Translations under genes and position numbers: made by a program
Shown here: positions 41,517-50,626 of the stretch, one piece after another
Numbering within the stretch: position 1 is the first letter of the stretch
Layout: each line of letters opens with the position of its first letter
Notes under the pieces: model-generated
Databases searched by the model: none
Told to the model about the DNA's origin: nothing
Seen by the model: the letters and a program-made list of their open reading frames with translations, nothing else
From: an uncultured Acidobacteriota bacterium
GTDB lineage: Bacteria > Acidobacteriota > Blastocatellia > Pyrinomonadales > Pyrinomonadaceae
Direction of reading: 5' to 3'
NCBI GenBank assembly: GCA_937871585.1
Contig: CALMPJ010000220.1
Coordinates: forward strand, 1 to 62,053
Length of the DNA: 62,053 nt

Positions 41517-43514
41517 CTATTGCGAGATTTTTCGCGCCACTGAATTGTATCGAACCTGTTCCGTCATTTTGGTGTCGTCAGTAGAAGTAGGACTTTCCGA
41601 AGTCAATTCACCAAGACGTTCTTCGAAAAGCTTTGTCGAAACCGTAAGAAAATCGTACGCCGTAACAAGCCCTACCAAAAAACCATCCTTTACGACCGGC
41701 AGGCAGCCGATATTGTGTTCTCGCATTATTCGCAAAGCTTCCAAGGTAGAAGTTTCGGGCTCGATAGTTATCATTTCGGTAATCATTACGTCACGAACAA
41801 TGATCGGTTTAGCCCGATCGATCTTTCCTGATGCGAGTAGTCTGATCAGGTCTCGATGTGAAACGATTCCGAGCAGTCGACCGGCGTCGTCTTCTACGGG
41901 AACGTGCCGGACATGTCGCCAATGCATAAGGTTTGCCGCTAGATCGAGAATGTCTTCGCTGCGTACAGTGAAAAGATCGACAGCCATGAACTGTTCGACC
42001 GTCTTATAATTGTCAATCCATTCTGAACTCGTCGGGATCGACGCAAGCGGCCATTCGTGCAGCGGCGAACCAAGTTCTTGGTTCTTTTTCATTTCGGAAG
42101 TTAAGGAGCGCATACGAACGTTTAACTTTGCCTTCGGATCCATGGTTGCAAGCGAATCCAGCATCCATTTGGCACCACTCGTTTCAGCAGACACGCGTTT
42201 TTCGACAATATCTAACAGCCTATCACCATCAAATGAGGCTATTCCGACATGTTCAAGTCCCTTTCGTGCGCGTGGCAAGAGTTCCTCCAAGATCAGCGTA
42301 CCGACCCGTCTACTTTTGCCGTCCAATCCCCTGACCTGGCCTCCAAGTCCATATCTGGCAACGTTATAAAAGCTGTTCTTCGCATCATCAAATGACATCT
42401 TCTTTGAAATATCGCCAAATTCTTCCGGTAGCTCCATCATCAGTCCAAGCAAGAACGCCGCATTTGCCATCTCATCAACAACCGACGGTCCCGCCGGCAA
42501 ATACCGTGCTTCGATCCTGAGCCCCGGCTTGCCATCGACGATTCCGTAGCACGGCCGATTCCAACGCCAGATAGTGCCGTTGTGCATTCTCCAGGCGTTC
42601 AGTTTAGGTATTGCGCCGTTCGCAAGAACTGCCTGCGAATCTTCGTCGACAGCCTGCGTCAATAGCACTCGAAACCGTACAGCATCTTCTCGTAGCACTT
42701 CGATGATCGACTCATCGACCCAACGTTCACCAAAATTGACTCGCGGTGGCTGGTTTCGTTCCTTGTGCACGTGCGAACGCGTGTCCGTCGCGTGCTGAAA
42801 AAGCGCAAGCCGCGTTTCGTGCCAGAGTTTATGATTAAGCAACAGAGGCGAGTTAACCGCCGAAGCCAGCACGGGAGCAGCGATAGCCTGCGACCAGTTA
42901 TAGTATTTGACGAAATCTTTAACGCCTGTCTGTAGGTGCACTTGAAAGCTTGTATTACAAAATTCGATGAATGTGTTTTGTAAGGTCAATTGCAATTCAT
43001 CAAGGCCCTTGATCTGTATCGTACGGTTCTCGCCGTGAAGTTTGGTAACAACGCGGTCGATCTCGTGGTATCTCGGCAGCGGCGTCAGATTGTCGCTGGT
43101 CAGGTCCGATGCCTGGATCGTCGGCAGAATACCGGCGAGCACAACGCCCGAATTAAGCTCATTCGCGACATCTCGAACTTTGTCGATGATCTCGTTGAGT
43201 TCGGCCTCCATTTCACCAAGAGCGTTCCCCGTAAATTCGCGAGCAGTTAGGTTTGCTTCTAGATTGAACAGGCCGATCTCGGTCGTCAGGCGTCCGTCGC
43301 GGGCATTTTCGATGACTTCCATAGCTATCGGTGCCGGATGCATCGCTTGATCGACGAGGAATATCTCCTGTTCAGCGCCAATACGGCATACGTCCTCCTC
43401 GAACATGCCTGCGTCTAGCATCTTCTCCATCGCTTGAAGGTCGGTCAGAACGCCGAGTGTAAACTCACGCATCTGATCTTCGTCATAACCGGAAGTAACC
43501 TGTTTGTCGCCCAT
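41517..43514 (-). CDS. GCS2-type carboxylate-amine ligase fused to tandem CBS domains
   Basis: 665 residues. Residues about 35-490 match the glutamate-cysteine ligase 2 / YbdK fold, with IGAEQEIFLVD near the start, EIGLFNLEANL and FCNTSFQVHLQ. Residues about 505-635 form two CBS domains (VRSEDILDLAANLMHWRHVRHV; MITEMITIEPETSTLEAL), which bind adenine nucleotides and may regulate activity. The reaction is probably ATP-dependent amide bond formation on a glutamate-like substrate; the exact product is unknown. It is 5 bases from the upstream desuccinylase-like gene. Confidence 0.85.
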   Translation of the reverse strand: MGDKQVTSGYDEDQMREFTLGVLTDLQAMEKMLDAGMFEEDVCRIGAEQEIFLVDQAMHPAPIAMEVIENARDGRLTTEIGLFNLEANLTAREFTGNALGEMEAELNEIIDKVRDVANELNSGVVLAGILPTIQASDLTSDNLTPLPRYHEIDRVVTKLHGENRTIQIKGLDELQLTLQNTFIEFCNTSFQVHLQTGVKDFVKYYNWSQAIAAPVLASAVNSPLLLNHKLWHETRLALFQHATDTRSHVHKERNQPPRVNFGERWVDESIIEVLREDAVRFRVLLTQAVDEDSQAVLANGAIPKLNAWRMHNGTIWRWNRPCYGIVDGKPGLRIEARYLPAGPSVVDEMANAAFLLGLMMELPEEFGDISKKMSFDDAKNSFYNVARYGLGGQVRGLDGKSRRVGTLILEELLPRARKGLEHVGIASFDGDRLLDIVEKRVSAETSGAKWMLDSLATMDPKAKLNVRMRSLTSEMKKNQELGSPLHEWPLASIPTSSEWIDNYKTVEQFMAVDLFTVRSEDILDLAANLMHWRHVRHVPVEDDAGRLLGIVSHRDLIRLLASGKIDRAKPIIVRDVMITEMITIEPETSTLEALRIMREHNIGCLPVVKDGFLVGLVTAYDFLTVSTKLFEERLGELTSESPTSTDDTKMTEQVRYNSVARKISQ

Positions 43515-43519
43515 TGAAC

Positions 43520-44722
43520 TTATCTCCTTACAAACGGACTGGTTGTGTCGTGTTTGCGACGGCTCACGACCAACTCATTCTCTGCCCAACGCAGCTTTCG
43601 GAAACCAAGCAAGTGAAAGACTTGAAGCGGCATTAGCCTGGCTACGGTCGTATCGACGATCAATGTCTCATGATGAACTTCATCGCGCCGAACGCCGGGC
43701 AGCCAATGCACGATAGATGGGATCCTCAATGTTCGCACTACGGCAGACAGAAACAGCCAGAATGTAGCTACTCGACGCCCTATGAAAAAGCCGTCTTCAC
43801 CTAGCTTTTGGTATAGCGGCATCAACATCAGTCCGTCCTCTTTTACTATGATAGGGCCATTCTTATCGATAGCTACAGCCTCGCCTCGCCGGACGCGGTC
43901 AAAATTGTAAAAGCCGGTGTCCATCTCGAATTCGTCCGTCTCAGAGATAGCGTGGCGATATCGAACTTCGAAAAACTTCGTTCCGCCGCTTGTTTTTTCA
44001 AGCTGCAACCGATGCTGATTAAACTTCTGGACATCGACGGCTTTTATGACGCCGGAACCAACAAGTGCATGCCAAATAACAGCTTCGTGATTCGCAATAG
44101 TTTGCTCGCTTGAGTGCTTTCCGCCTTCGAAGCCAAATGTCACGCAGCCGATGTTATTCAGATATTCGAGCATCGTGCCCTCGAGCTGTTCTTCTATTCC
44201 AAGCAAGATCGCGATCGGGATCTGACGAGCGAATTCCCGATTTCTTAGAGTGTCGCCGACAGTCGCGAACGGCATTCCCGCGGCGGATGTACTATGAAGG
44301 TCCAAGACAAAGACCTCGTCCTCGGCTGTCACAAGTATCTGGTCGAACAGCTGCTCGAGTTCAGAAAGGTCCTTGTCTTCGCTATAGAATGAGCTTCCGC
44401 CTATCTCGGCCTCTGCGATCCGTCGACCGGTCCAGCTTCGATTTAGGTCTGTATCTACATATCGCTTGCCGATTTGAAGCGCTCTAGAATTACCCGCAAC
44501 GAAATAGATCCGTCCGTTAACCTCGAGCCCATCTTTCTCGAGTTGAGCAGCGACGTGCCTAGCGGCGGCAATTCCGGCGGGCTCATTCCCGTGAATTCCG
44601 CCAACGACAACCCCCGTAGGACCGTTTGACCTCCCAACGAACTGTGCGATCCGATGTTCTCCCGCAAGAAGTTCCGTTCCGTTATCAACTAATGATGTCC
44701 TGTTAGAACTGGCTTTGATCAT
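43520..44722 (-). CDS. Succinylglutamate desuccinylase/aspartoacylase-family metallopeptidase
   Basis: 400 residues. The zinc-site motifs are visible: GGIHGNEPAGIAAARHV (first His and Glu ligands), DTDLNRSWTGR (substrate-binding Asn-Arg) and LDLHSTSAAGMPF (second His). The family deacylates N-acyl amino acids. About 100 residues at the C-terminus are hydrophobic and basic (FWLFLSAVVRTL), possibly membrane-associated. It precedes the GCS2-CBS gene by 5 bases, suggesting that an acyl- or glutamyl-peptide is made and broken by the pair. Confidence 0.85.
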   Translation of the reverse strand: MIKASSNRTSLVDNGTELLAGEHRIAQFVGRSNGPTGVVVGGIHGNEPAGIAAARHVAAQLEKDGLEVNGRIYFVAGNSRALQIGKRYVDTDLNRSWTGRRIAEAEIGGSSFYSEDKDLSELEQLFDQILVTAEDEVFVLDLHSTSAAGMPFATVGDTLRNREFARQIPIAILLGIEEQLEGTMLEYLNNIGCVTFGFEGGKHSSEQTIANHEAVIWHALVGSGVIKAVDVQKFNQHRLQLEKTSGGTKFFEVRYRHAISETDEFEMDTGFYNFDRVRRGEAVAIDKNGPIIVKEDGLMLMPLYQKLGEDGFFIGRRVATFWLFLSAVVRTLRIPSIVHWLPGVRRDEVHHETLIVDTTVARLMPLQVFHLLGFRKLRWAENELVVSRRKHDTTSPFVRR

Positions 44723-44885
44723 TGCATTTCAAGCAGTGCCACGATTCGACGATCCTGCTTCCTCAGGTTCAATGCAGTGCAAGCCGCATTCCTTGAACTG
44801 TTCGCATAGAACTCACCATTTATGCGACGCGGTGCGGATCAAGCAGCAAATTCGTGCCGGAATAGTGGGAACTTTTTCCGGTTTC

Positions 44886-44956
44886 TGTGGGAATCTTCAC
44901 GGTTATTGGGCGGATCAGAGCTGAATTTCCCGAATTTCGGATGGCACAAAGATTGC
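44886..44956 (+). promoter_or_regulatory. Sigma-54-like promoter of the tandem Usp gene
   Basis: TGGCACA-AAGA-TTGC at 44942-44956 has GG and GC exactly 12 bases apart, matching the -24/-12 consensus closely. The start of transcription would be near 44968, about 49 bases before the ATG. TGTGG-GAATCT-TCACG at 44886-44901 is a degenerate CRP-type box upstream. Confidence 0.55.
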
Positions 44957-45016
44957 GGAACGTGTTGCGACAGTTCTGTCTGCCAACGAAGCGCAGAACA
45001 ATGATCGAGGTGGCTT

Positions 45017-45865
45017 ATGCGAATTCTAATATGTACCGACGGTACCGAAAACTCAGCTGGAATCATCAAGGACCTGCGTGATTCAGGACTAGGCAACGAT
45101 TGCACACTAGATATCCTGGCCGTCTCTGAACCCTTCGATGTTGGCAACGATCGGCCTATCTCGAGCGAATGTGCTGACATGCTTGCGACTGAGATCCGCA
45201 GTGTGTTTCCGGATTGGAAGGTCTCCGCACGAACGGCAACGGGCATGGCAAGTCGAGAGATCCTCACGATCGCCGAAGAGATCGGCGCCGACCTGATCAT
45301 TATCGGAGAACCGGCCGACGACCCTGATCGCCAACATATCTTCTTAGGTCAAACTTCGGGAGCTGTTGTAAACAAAGCGAGATGCTCAGTTCGGGTCGCG
45401 AGAGCCTTGAATGCGGCTGCAGCTAGTAAGGTAGTTGTTGCGTTTGACGGTTCAAAAGCTTCAGTTGACGCCATCGAACAGGTTGCCGACAGATCGTGGC
45501 GATCGGGAACCGTCGTTAAGATAGTGGTCGTGGCAGACTCGTTCCTACTAGATCTGGTCGGTCGGTTCGCTCCTCAAATGAACAATATGGTGGTTGAAAC
45601 CCAACTTGTCTCGCAGTGGGCTTCGACCCTTGCGGCTTCGGCGATCAAACAGTTGCGAGCAGTCGGCGTTGACGTATCGATAGATGTCATGACCGGCCGG
45701 CCCCAATCGGCAATTATTGCTGCGGCTGAGCAGTTCGGTGCCACATGCATATTCGTGGGCCCGCACAATGATCCTGACTCATTCGCGAGATTTGTTGTAG
45801 GCAGCGTGTCCGCATCGGTAGCAAAACACGCTGACTGTTCGGTCGAGATCGTACGGAAAAAGTAG
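45017..45865 (+). CDS. Tandem universal stress protein
   Basis: 282 residues with two Usp domains. The first (1-140) starts MRILICTDGTENSAGII and has IIIGEPADDPDRQHIFLGQT. The second (about 142-282) starts VVVAFDGSKASVDAIE and ends GSVSASVAKHADCSVEIV with a FVGPHNDPDSFARFVVGS loop. The nucleotide signature G-x2-G-x9-G is incomplete in both. It is likely a cytoplasmic stress or redox-response protein. GAGGTGG precedes the ATG. Its sigma-54-like promoter may link it to the NtrC-type regulator. The stop is 2 bases from the convergent isomerase stop. Confidence 0.88.
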   Translation: MRILICTDGTENSAGIIKDLRDSGLGNDCTLDILAVSEPFDVGNDRPISSECADMLATEIRSVFPDWKVSARTATGMASREILTIAEEIGADLIIIGEPADDPDRQHIFLGQTSGAVVNKARCSVRVARALNAAAASKVVVAFDGSKASVDAIEQVADRSWRSGTVVKIVVVADSFLLDLVGRFAPQMNNMVVETQLVSQWASTLAASAIKQLRAVGVDVSIDVMTGRPQSAIIAAAEQFGATCIFVGPHNDPDSFARFVVGSVSASVAKHADCSVEIVRKK

Positions 45866-45867
45866 GG

Positions 45868-46701
45868 CTACTTTTGCGATGCTTCAAGTCCTGAAACACC
45901 GGTCGCATATTCCGGCTGAACGTTTACAACTCCAAACTGCCGATCGACGCCTTCGTTGTTAGCCGCCATCATCCAGAGAAAATTGATATGCCCGCCGGGC
46001 GTTGAAACGTTTGGGTGATAGCCTTGAGGCATCAGAACAACGTCGCCTTCGCGAACGATTTGGACAAGTTCCGGCTCGTCGGCATTGGTGTAAACGAACT
46101 GCACGCCCCATTGCGGCTTTGGCATGTCGATATAAAGATACGCCTCTTCTAGCAGGTTCTCATGCTCGTGCGGCGGCCACGACGTCCAGTTGCCTTCGGA
46201 CGAAAATGTAACGCCAGCCATAATACGTCCGGCCTCGATATTCTTTCCAAGCAGAATGTTAAGATCGCGCTCAGTCGGCGGAGCGCCGGCAACAAAATGC
46301 AGTGCGGGATCTTTGCGGATCTCTTCAAACTTAACGAACTGCAGCGGATACTGATTTTCGACCGGAGCAGCAAGCTCGGCAAGATCGAATTCACCTTCGC
46401 TTGAAACCGTAACCTGCGAATCGCGAGGAACATAAAGTGCATCGTAACGGCCAAGTGCGAATGTTTGACCGCTCGTTGTTACGCTGCCGCTACCGTTAAG
46501 GCAGATCAGGCCGGTCTCTTTACCTTCGGTCGCAAACTCGATCGCGGCATCGCCCGCTTCGATAATGATCCGGCCATAGTAAAGATTTCGCGACGCGGTC
46601 TGGCCGGGCTGAACGGAACGCGTTCTGCCTTTGGTCAGATGAGTTCCTTTAACGAAACACGTTTTGGGGTCGATATTTTCTAGTTTGATCTGTGTTTGCA
46701 T
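45868..46701 (-). CDS. KduI/IolB-family uronate isomerase
   Basis: 277 residues, the KduI length, made of two cupin barrels. The metal-binding stretch NWTSWPPHEHENLLEEAYLY and a later GDVVLMPQGYHPNVSTPG match the KduI/IolB family. By sequence style it leans to IolB (5-deoxyglucuronate isomerase), but the surroundings argue for conversion of the unsaturated uronate product of pectin cleavage (5-keto-4-deoxyuronate) into the substrate of the KduD-like enzyme at 50627. It is the last gene of the leftward operon, 4 bases after the ROK gene. Confidence 0.8.
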   Translation of the reverse strand: MQTQIKLENIDPKTCFVKGTHLTKGRTRSVQPGQTASRNLYYGRIIIEAGDAAIEFATEGKETGLICLNGSGSVTTSGQTFALGRYDALYVPRDSQVTVSSEGEFDLAELAAPVENQYPLQFVKFEEIRKDPALHFVAGAPPTERDLNILLGKNIEAGRIMAGVTFSSEGNWTSWPPHEHENLLEEAYLYIDMPKPQWGVQFVYTNADEPELVQIVREGDVVLMPQGYHPNVSTPGGHINFLWMMAANNEGVDRQFGVVNVQPEYATGVSGLEASQK

Positions 46702-46705
46702 AACT

Positions 46706-47899
46706 CTATAAACTGCTAAATAACTCTTCTATTGCCACTTCCAATGCACCGCCGATCGCGGAACCGACAGGCTCGCCCGATTCGACCGACCAGCCGCTTA
46801 TCTTCCCAATAAAGCTTCGCTCGATCGCCAAATTCAGCGGCTTTTCAATGAACTGCCACCCGTGAACTAGCCGACCGCTTATGATCACGCGAGGAACTCC
46901 TATGCCCATTATTACATTCGCAATTCCAATACCTAAGTGTTCGCCGATGAACTTAAGAGCGTTGATCGACCGCTTATCGCCTGCCTTTGCCCTCTCCACG
47001 ATCTCAACAAATCTGGGCGGTGCTTCCTTACCTTTCTTTCCGACATAGATCTGTCCGGCTGCACCGGCAGAAGCATACTTTTCCCAACAGCCTCGATTTC
47101 CACAAACACATGGAGTGCCGCCGGCAACGATCGTCATGTGGCCAAATTCACCGGCAAGTCCGCGGCCGGCTCCGCTTCCGCGGAACACTTCGCCGCCGAT
47201 CACGATGCCAACGCCGATACCGGTTCCGGAACGAACAAGCACGAAGTTCGATTCGGTTCCGTCAATGCTCGACCGAAGTCGAACGCGAGCCTCGTACATA
47301 GCAGCTGCGGTCGAGTCGTTCTCAACCACGACCTTTGTTTTCGGTGCAATATTCAGGGCTTCCGCGATCTTAACATCCCGCCAATTCAAATTCGGTGCGT
47401 AAACAAGGTCCTCGCGATTCGCATCCGTCATTCCCGGAACGCTGACTCCGATAACGGCAGGAGCAACGCCGGAACGCTTGTCGATCACGGCCTTGATTCG
47501 TTCGCGAACCTCACGAAGCGCCGATGCAGGAGTCGAAGGCGTTTTGAAATCATATTCGCTAATTACGTCGCTGCTTGGCGTGGCAACACCAACTTGCGTA
47601 CGTCGAACGCCTAGATTCACGCCCGCTACATAAAGGGACGAATTTGCGAAGGAAACGACGCGACCGCGGCGTTTGTACGCCTCGACGTATGTTGATTCTT
47701 CGACCAACAGTCCGCTGCGAACATTGAGCTTTACACGCTCAGTGACTGTGCTTTTGTCGATCGAAAGCCGCTCGGCAAGTTCGGTTCGTGTAACCGGTTG
47801 GGCAGCCCTGATCAGTCGTAACAACCTGATGCCGTTGTTCGTTTGATTTGTTCCGGTTGCGGAAACCGGAACTCCGGGATATAACGGAACATTATTCAT
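46706..47899 (-). CDS. ROK-family transcriptional regulator
   Basis: 397 residues. An N-terminal winged helix (about 20-85: TRTELAERLSIDKSTVTERV) precedes a ROK sugar-kinase-like domain. The ROK domain has the zinc motif GTPCVCGNRGCWEKYAS and the AGEFGHMTIV stretch. ROK regulators respond to sugars or sugar phosphates. The ATP-binding region is partly changed (RSGTGIGVGIVIGG), as in non-catalytic repressors. It is embedded in the uronate operon between altronate dehydratase and the isomerase, so it probably tunes the locus. It can be autoregulatory. Confidence 0.9.
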   Translation of the reverse strand: MNNVPLYPGVPVSATGTNQTNNGIRLLRLIRAAQPVTRTELAERLSIDKSTVTERVKLNVRSGLLVEESTYVEAYKRRGRVVSFANSSLYVAGVNLGVRRTQVGVATPSSDVISEYDFKTPSTPASALREVRERIKAVIDKRSGVAPAVIGVSVPGMTDANREDLVYAPNLNWRDVKIAEALNIAPKTKVVVENDSTAAAMYEARVRLRSSIDGTESNFVLVRSGTGIGVGIVIGGEVFRGSGAGRGLAGEFGHMTIVAGGTPCVCGNRGCWEKYASAGAAGQIYVGKKGKEAPPRFVEIVERAKAGDKRSINALKFIGEHLGIGIANVIMGIGVPRVIISGRLVHGWQFIEKPLNLAIERSFIGKISGWSVESGEPVGSAIGGALEVAIEELFSSL

Positions 47900-47918
47900 T
47901 CATCGTAATCATAATATA

Positions 47919-49493
47919 TCACAACGAAACAGTTTGCTCTGCCCAAAATTGAAATTCGCGGTGTTTGAGGACTTCAGCCTTGGCCTGGATCTCGCCGCTG
48001 GCGGTTTGTCGAACGTATTCAAACAGTCGAGTTCCTACTTCTGCGATCGATTCGGTACCTTCGATCACGTTTCCCGCCGAAACATCGATGTCTTGTGACA
48101 TACGCTCGAATACACGATTATTGGAGGCGAGCTTCAACACCGGCGTGATCGCATTGCCGATCGTCGTACCGTTTCCTGTTGTAAAAACAACAACGGTCGC
48201 ACCTGAGGCAACGAGTCCCGGCGTCGATTCCTGATCGTAACCGGGACCTTGCATCAGGTTGAGTCCGCGCGCGGAGGGCGTTTCTGCGTACTCTATTGTG
48301 TCTTCGATACGTGTTGTGCCTGCTTTTACGATCGCACCGAGCGATTTGATAGTGATGTTCAGCAAACCGCCGGCCTTGTTGCCGGTACTAGGATTCTGAC
48401 CAAGGACACCACCAAATTTTGATGCGTATTCCTTGTACCAATCGACCATTGCGTAGACCTTTTTGCCGACTGTCGAATCCTTGGCCCGATTGGCAAGAAT
48501 ATGCTCGGCCCCGCAAAACTCAGGAACTTCGGTAAGCAAAACGGTTCCGCCGCTACGAACAAGTAAGTCTGACGTGTATCCGAGGCTCGGATTGGCGGAA
48601 ATGCCGGAAAATCCATCGCTCGAACCACATTTGACGCCGAGAACAAGCTCGCTGATAGGTCGAGTCGTTCGTTCGCATTTGTTGACTTCGGGCAACATCT
48701 CCTGGACGTATTTGAGGCCAAGCTCGATCGCCGATTGTGTGCCGCCAACGTCTTGAATTCCGATCTTATAGACCGGCTTTTGGATCGGCTTCTCGCGCTT
48801 CGTGAGATATTTCTCGACGAACGAAAGGTTTGTTTTCTCGCAGCCGAGGTCGATCAGGATCACGCCGCCGACGTTTGGATGATCGGCGTAATTCGACAGC
48901 GTCCGCATCATCACGTCGAGCGTCGAGCCGTCTTGGCAGCCGCAGCCTTTGTTGTGCGGAATTGCGACAACGCCGTCAACATTCGGGAATTTCTCGCGGC
49001 TGTAGTGCATGAACTCCGCCATCATCGAGATCTGCGTCGCCTCATGGCTGGCGCACATCGAGGTCGGAACGATCAGTACGAAATTACGAGTTCCTGTACG
49101 TCCGTCGGGCCGCAAGAATCCCTCGAATGTTGCAGTTTCGTCGATCGAGAAGTAATCAGGCGCAGGCGTATTTAGATCGTCAGGAAGATCTCGAACGACC
49201 GGAACTTCGTCCGTCATATTGTCATGCGTGATCCATTCACCTGATGCGATTCCAAGCGAAGTGCCGATCGGTTGGCCATATTGGCGGACGAATTCGCCCT
49301 CCGGAATGTCCTTGGTCGCAAAGCGATGTCCCGGCGTCACAGCTGACTTCACGGTCACAGTTTGCCCATCAGGCAACGTCAGTAAAGAGCCCGCAACGGT
49401 CTCGTCCTTGACGACGGCGACGTTGTCGTCAGGGTTGACGATAATCGCAAATTCGCTGATCGCGACTGCTTTTTCCTGTGCGGTATCGGGCAT
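47919..49493 (-). CDS. uxaA: Altronate dehydratase
   Basis: 524 residues, full length for the UxaA family. An N-terminal SAF domain (about 10-95, with HRFATKDIPEGEFVRQYG) is followed by the catalytic dehydratase domain: GYRRPDGRTGTRN-like start (FLRPDGRTGTRNFVLIVPT), HNKGCGCQDGS, LGCEKTN, VLGVKCGSSDGFSG. It dehydrates D-altronate to 2-keto-3-deoxygluconate in galacturonate catabolism and depends on iron. It is co-transcribed with the NagB-like gene (2-base gap) and ROK regulator. The isomerase UxaC and reductase UxaB that feed it are not in the window. Confidence 0.93.
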   Translation of the reverse strand: MPDTAQEKAVAISEFAIIVNPDDNVAVVKDETVAGSLLTLPDGQTVTVKSAVTPGHRFATKDIPEGEFVRQYGQPIGTSLGIASGEWITHDNMTDEVPVVRDLPDDLNTPAPDYFSIDETATFEGFLRPDGRTGTRNFVLIVPTSMCASHEATQISMMAEFMHYSREKFPNVDGVVAIPHNKGCGCQDGSTLDVMMRTLSNYADHPNVGGVILIDLGCEKTNLSFVEKYLTKREKPIQKPVYKIGIQDVGGTQSAIELGLKYVQEMLPEVNKCERTTRPISELVLGVKCGSSDGFSGISANPSLGYTSDLLVRSGGTVLLTEVPEFCGAEHILANRAKDSTVGKKVYAMVDWYKEYASKFGGVLGQNPSTGNKAGGLLNITIKSLGAIVKAGTTRIEDTIEYAETPSARGLNLMQGPGYDQESTPGLVASGATVVVFTTGNGTTIGNAITPVLKLASNNRVFERMSQDIDVSAGNVIEGTESIAEVGTRLFEYVRQTASGEIQAKAEVLKHREFQFWAEQTVSL

Positions 49494-49495
49494 TT

Positions 49496-50419
49496 CTAGT
49501 CTGCTAAAAGCTCCGGCGTAACGTATGTTCTGACATCCGAATGCAATCGAACCAGCAATCCGGGATTTTCGTCAACCTGTTTTCTGATCGCATCGGCATC
49601 GGCGGCGAATTCAGTTTCATTAAGCCGCTTGAAACTCGCTTTCTTAGCCGGAACTTCGGCCGCATCGACGATCGATTGCACGATTCGCTTTGCGCCGAGA
49701 ATTGCTGCGGGCCCAAGCGTCAAAATGTACTTAGCATTGCGGCACTCAGCTTCGTCAGTCTCCGAAACACTGCTGCCGCCTGCTTTGAACTTTGAAATGT
49801 GATGTTCGAGGATGCTCGACGAAATGGCATTGATCCCCGCGACATCTTCGAGGGCAGCTCCGCTGCCGGGCTTGATATAGCAAAGGTGCGACGCGGCCTC
49901 GGCCTCAGGGCCGAGACCAAGAAAGAACAGGTCGATGCCGCCGAGCGATTCGAGGCGCTCTAGATATTTGGTAAGTTCGCCCTCAGTGTCGTCTGTCGCC
50001 GTATTCATTGGCGTAAAGCTCTTGATCTTGGCAAAGAAGTTTGGGCCGAGCAGACGCTCAAAATCACGAACAAAACTCAAGCTGTTCTCCATCGCCATCG
50101 GAGCCAATGCGTCCTGTGTGAACACATGTAGTCGTCCGAGCAGTTCATCGATCTCGTCGGTTTCTGCAAGCTTGGCGATGTGCTTGTACATCGCTTGAGC
50201 GCCACGGCCACCGAGAAGTATGATAACTATGTCACCTTGTTTTTCAGCGGCGTAGTCGCACAGCTCCTTGTATAGAGCAAGCCCGACAGCAGATTCATTG
50301 TCGAGAACATTAACGTTCAATTCATGAGTCGCGATGTCGCCGACCGAAGTCCCGCTCGCGAGCCATATGTTGTCGCCGGCCTCGCGTCGTTCTGTTGTTT
50401 TTTTTGCTTGAATTTGCAC
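49496..50419 (-). CDS. NagB/RpiA-fold sugar-phosphate isomerase or deaminase-like protein
   Basis: 307 residues. The Rossmann-like core of glucosamine-6-phosphate deaminase/6-phosphogluconolactonase proteins is seen: IVIILLGGRGAQAMYKHIA, LHVFTQDALAPM (equivalent to the conserved W/TxDE region, here altered), IDLFFLGLGPEAEAASHLCY (the G-x-G-x-x-A/H loop) and the C-terminal LTLGPAAILGAKRIV. The catalytic Asp/His set is not clearly canonical. It is the first gene of the leftward uronate operon. The true substrate is unknown; a uronate-derived phosphate is possible. Confidence 0.75.
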   Translation of the reverse strand: MQIQAKKTTERREAGDNIWLASGTSVGDIATHELNVNVLDNESAVGLALYKELCDYAAEKQGDIVIILLGGRGAQAMYKHIAKLAETDEIDELLGRLHVFTQDALAPMAMENSLSFVRDFERLLGPNFFAKIKSFTPMNTATDDTEGELTKYLERLESLGGIDLFFLGLGPEAEAASHLCYIKPGSGAALEDVAGINAISSSILEHHISKFKAGGSSVSETDEAECRNAKYILTLGPAAILGAKRIVQSIVDAAEVPAKKASFKRLNETEFAADADAIRKQVDENPGLLVRLHSDVRTYVTPELLAD

Positions 50420-50444
50420 TTTGTTCTCTTTTGACTACAATTGT

Positions 50445-50461
50445 AATTGGTTAAACCAATT
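50445..50461. promoter_or_regulatory. GntR/UxuR-type operator 1
   Basis: AATTGGTTAAACCAATT is a perfect 17-base palindrome with a central A. It fits the FadR-subfamily pattern TNGTNNNACNA and differs little from the ATTGGTATACCAAT core of E. coli UxuR/ExuR sites. It lies 26 bases before the NagB-like gene start. The FadR-type GntR protein at 55684 is the natural candidate to bind it. Confidence 0.7.
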
Positions 50462-50600
50462 AAAATCAAGTAAGATTTTCAGAAATGTACTTGCGTGACC
50501 TCGAATTTTAGCACTTATACCGTATTTTATTGACTCTGGAGTCGCTTTGCTGAGGTTTTGTTAGCAACTGAATTGGTTTGTTTCTTATAAGTTCGATAAC

Positions 50601-50616
50601 AAGTGGTAATACCTTT
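50601..50616. promoter_or_regulatory. GntR/UxuR-type operator 2
   Basis: AAGTGGTAATACCTTT contains GGTA-A-TACC, an odd-length palindrome like operator 1, with weaker flanks. It lies 11 bases before the KduD-like start codon, where binding would block transcription or translation. Confidence 0.5.
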
Positions 50617-50626
50617 ATAAAGATTT

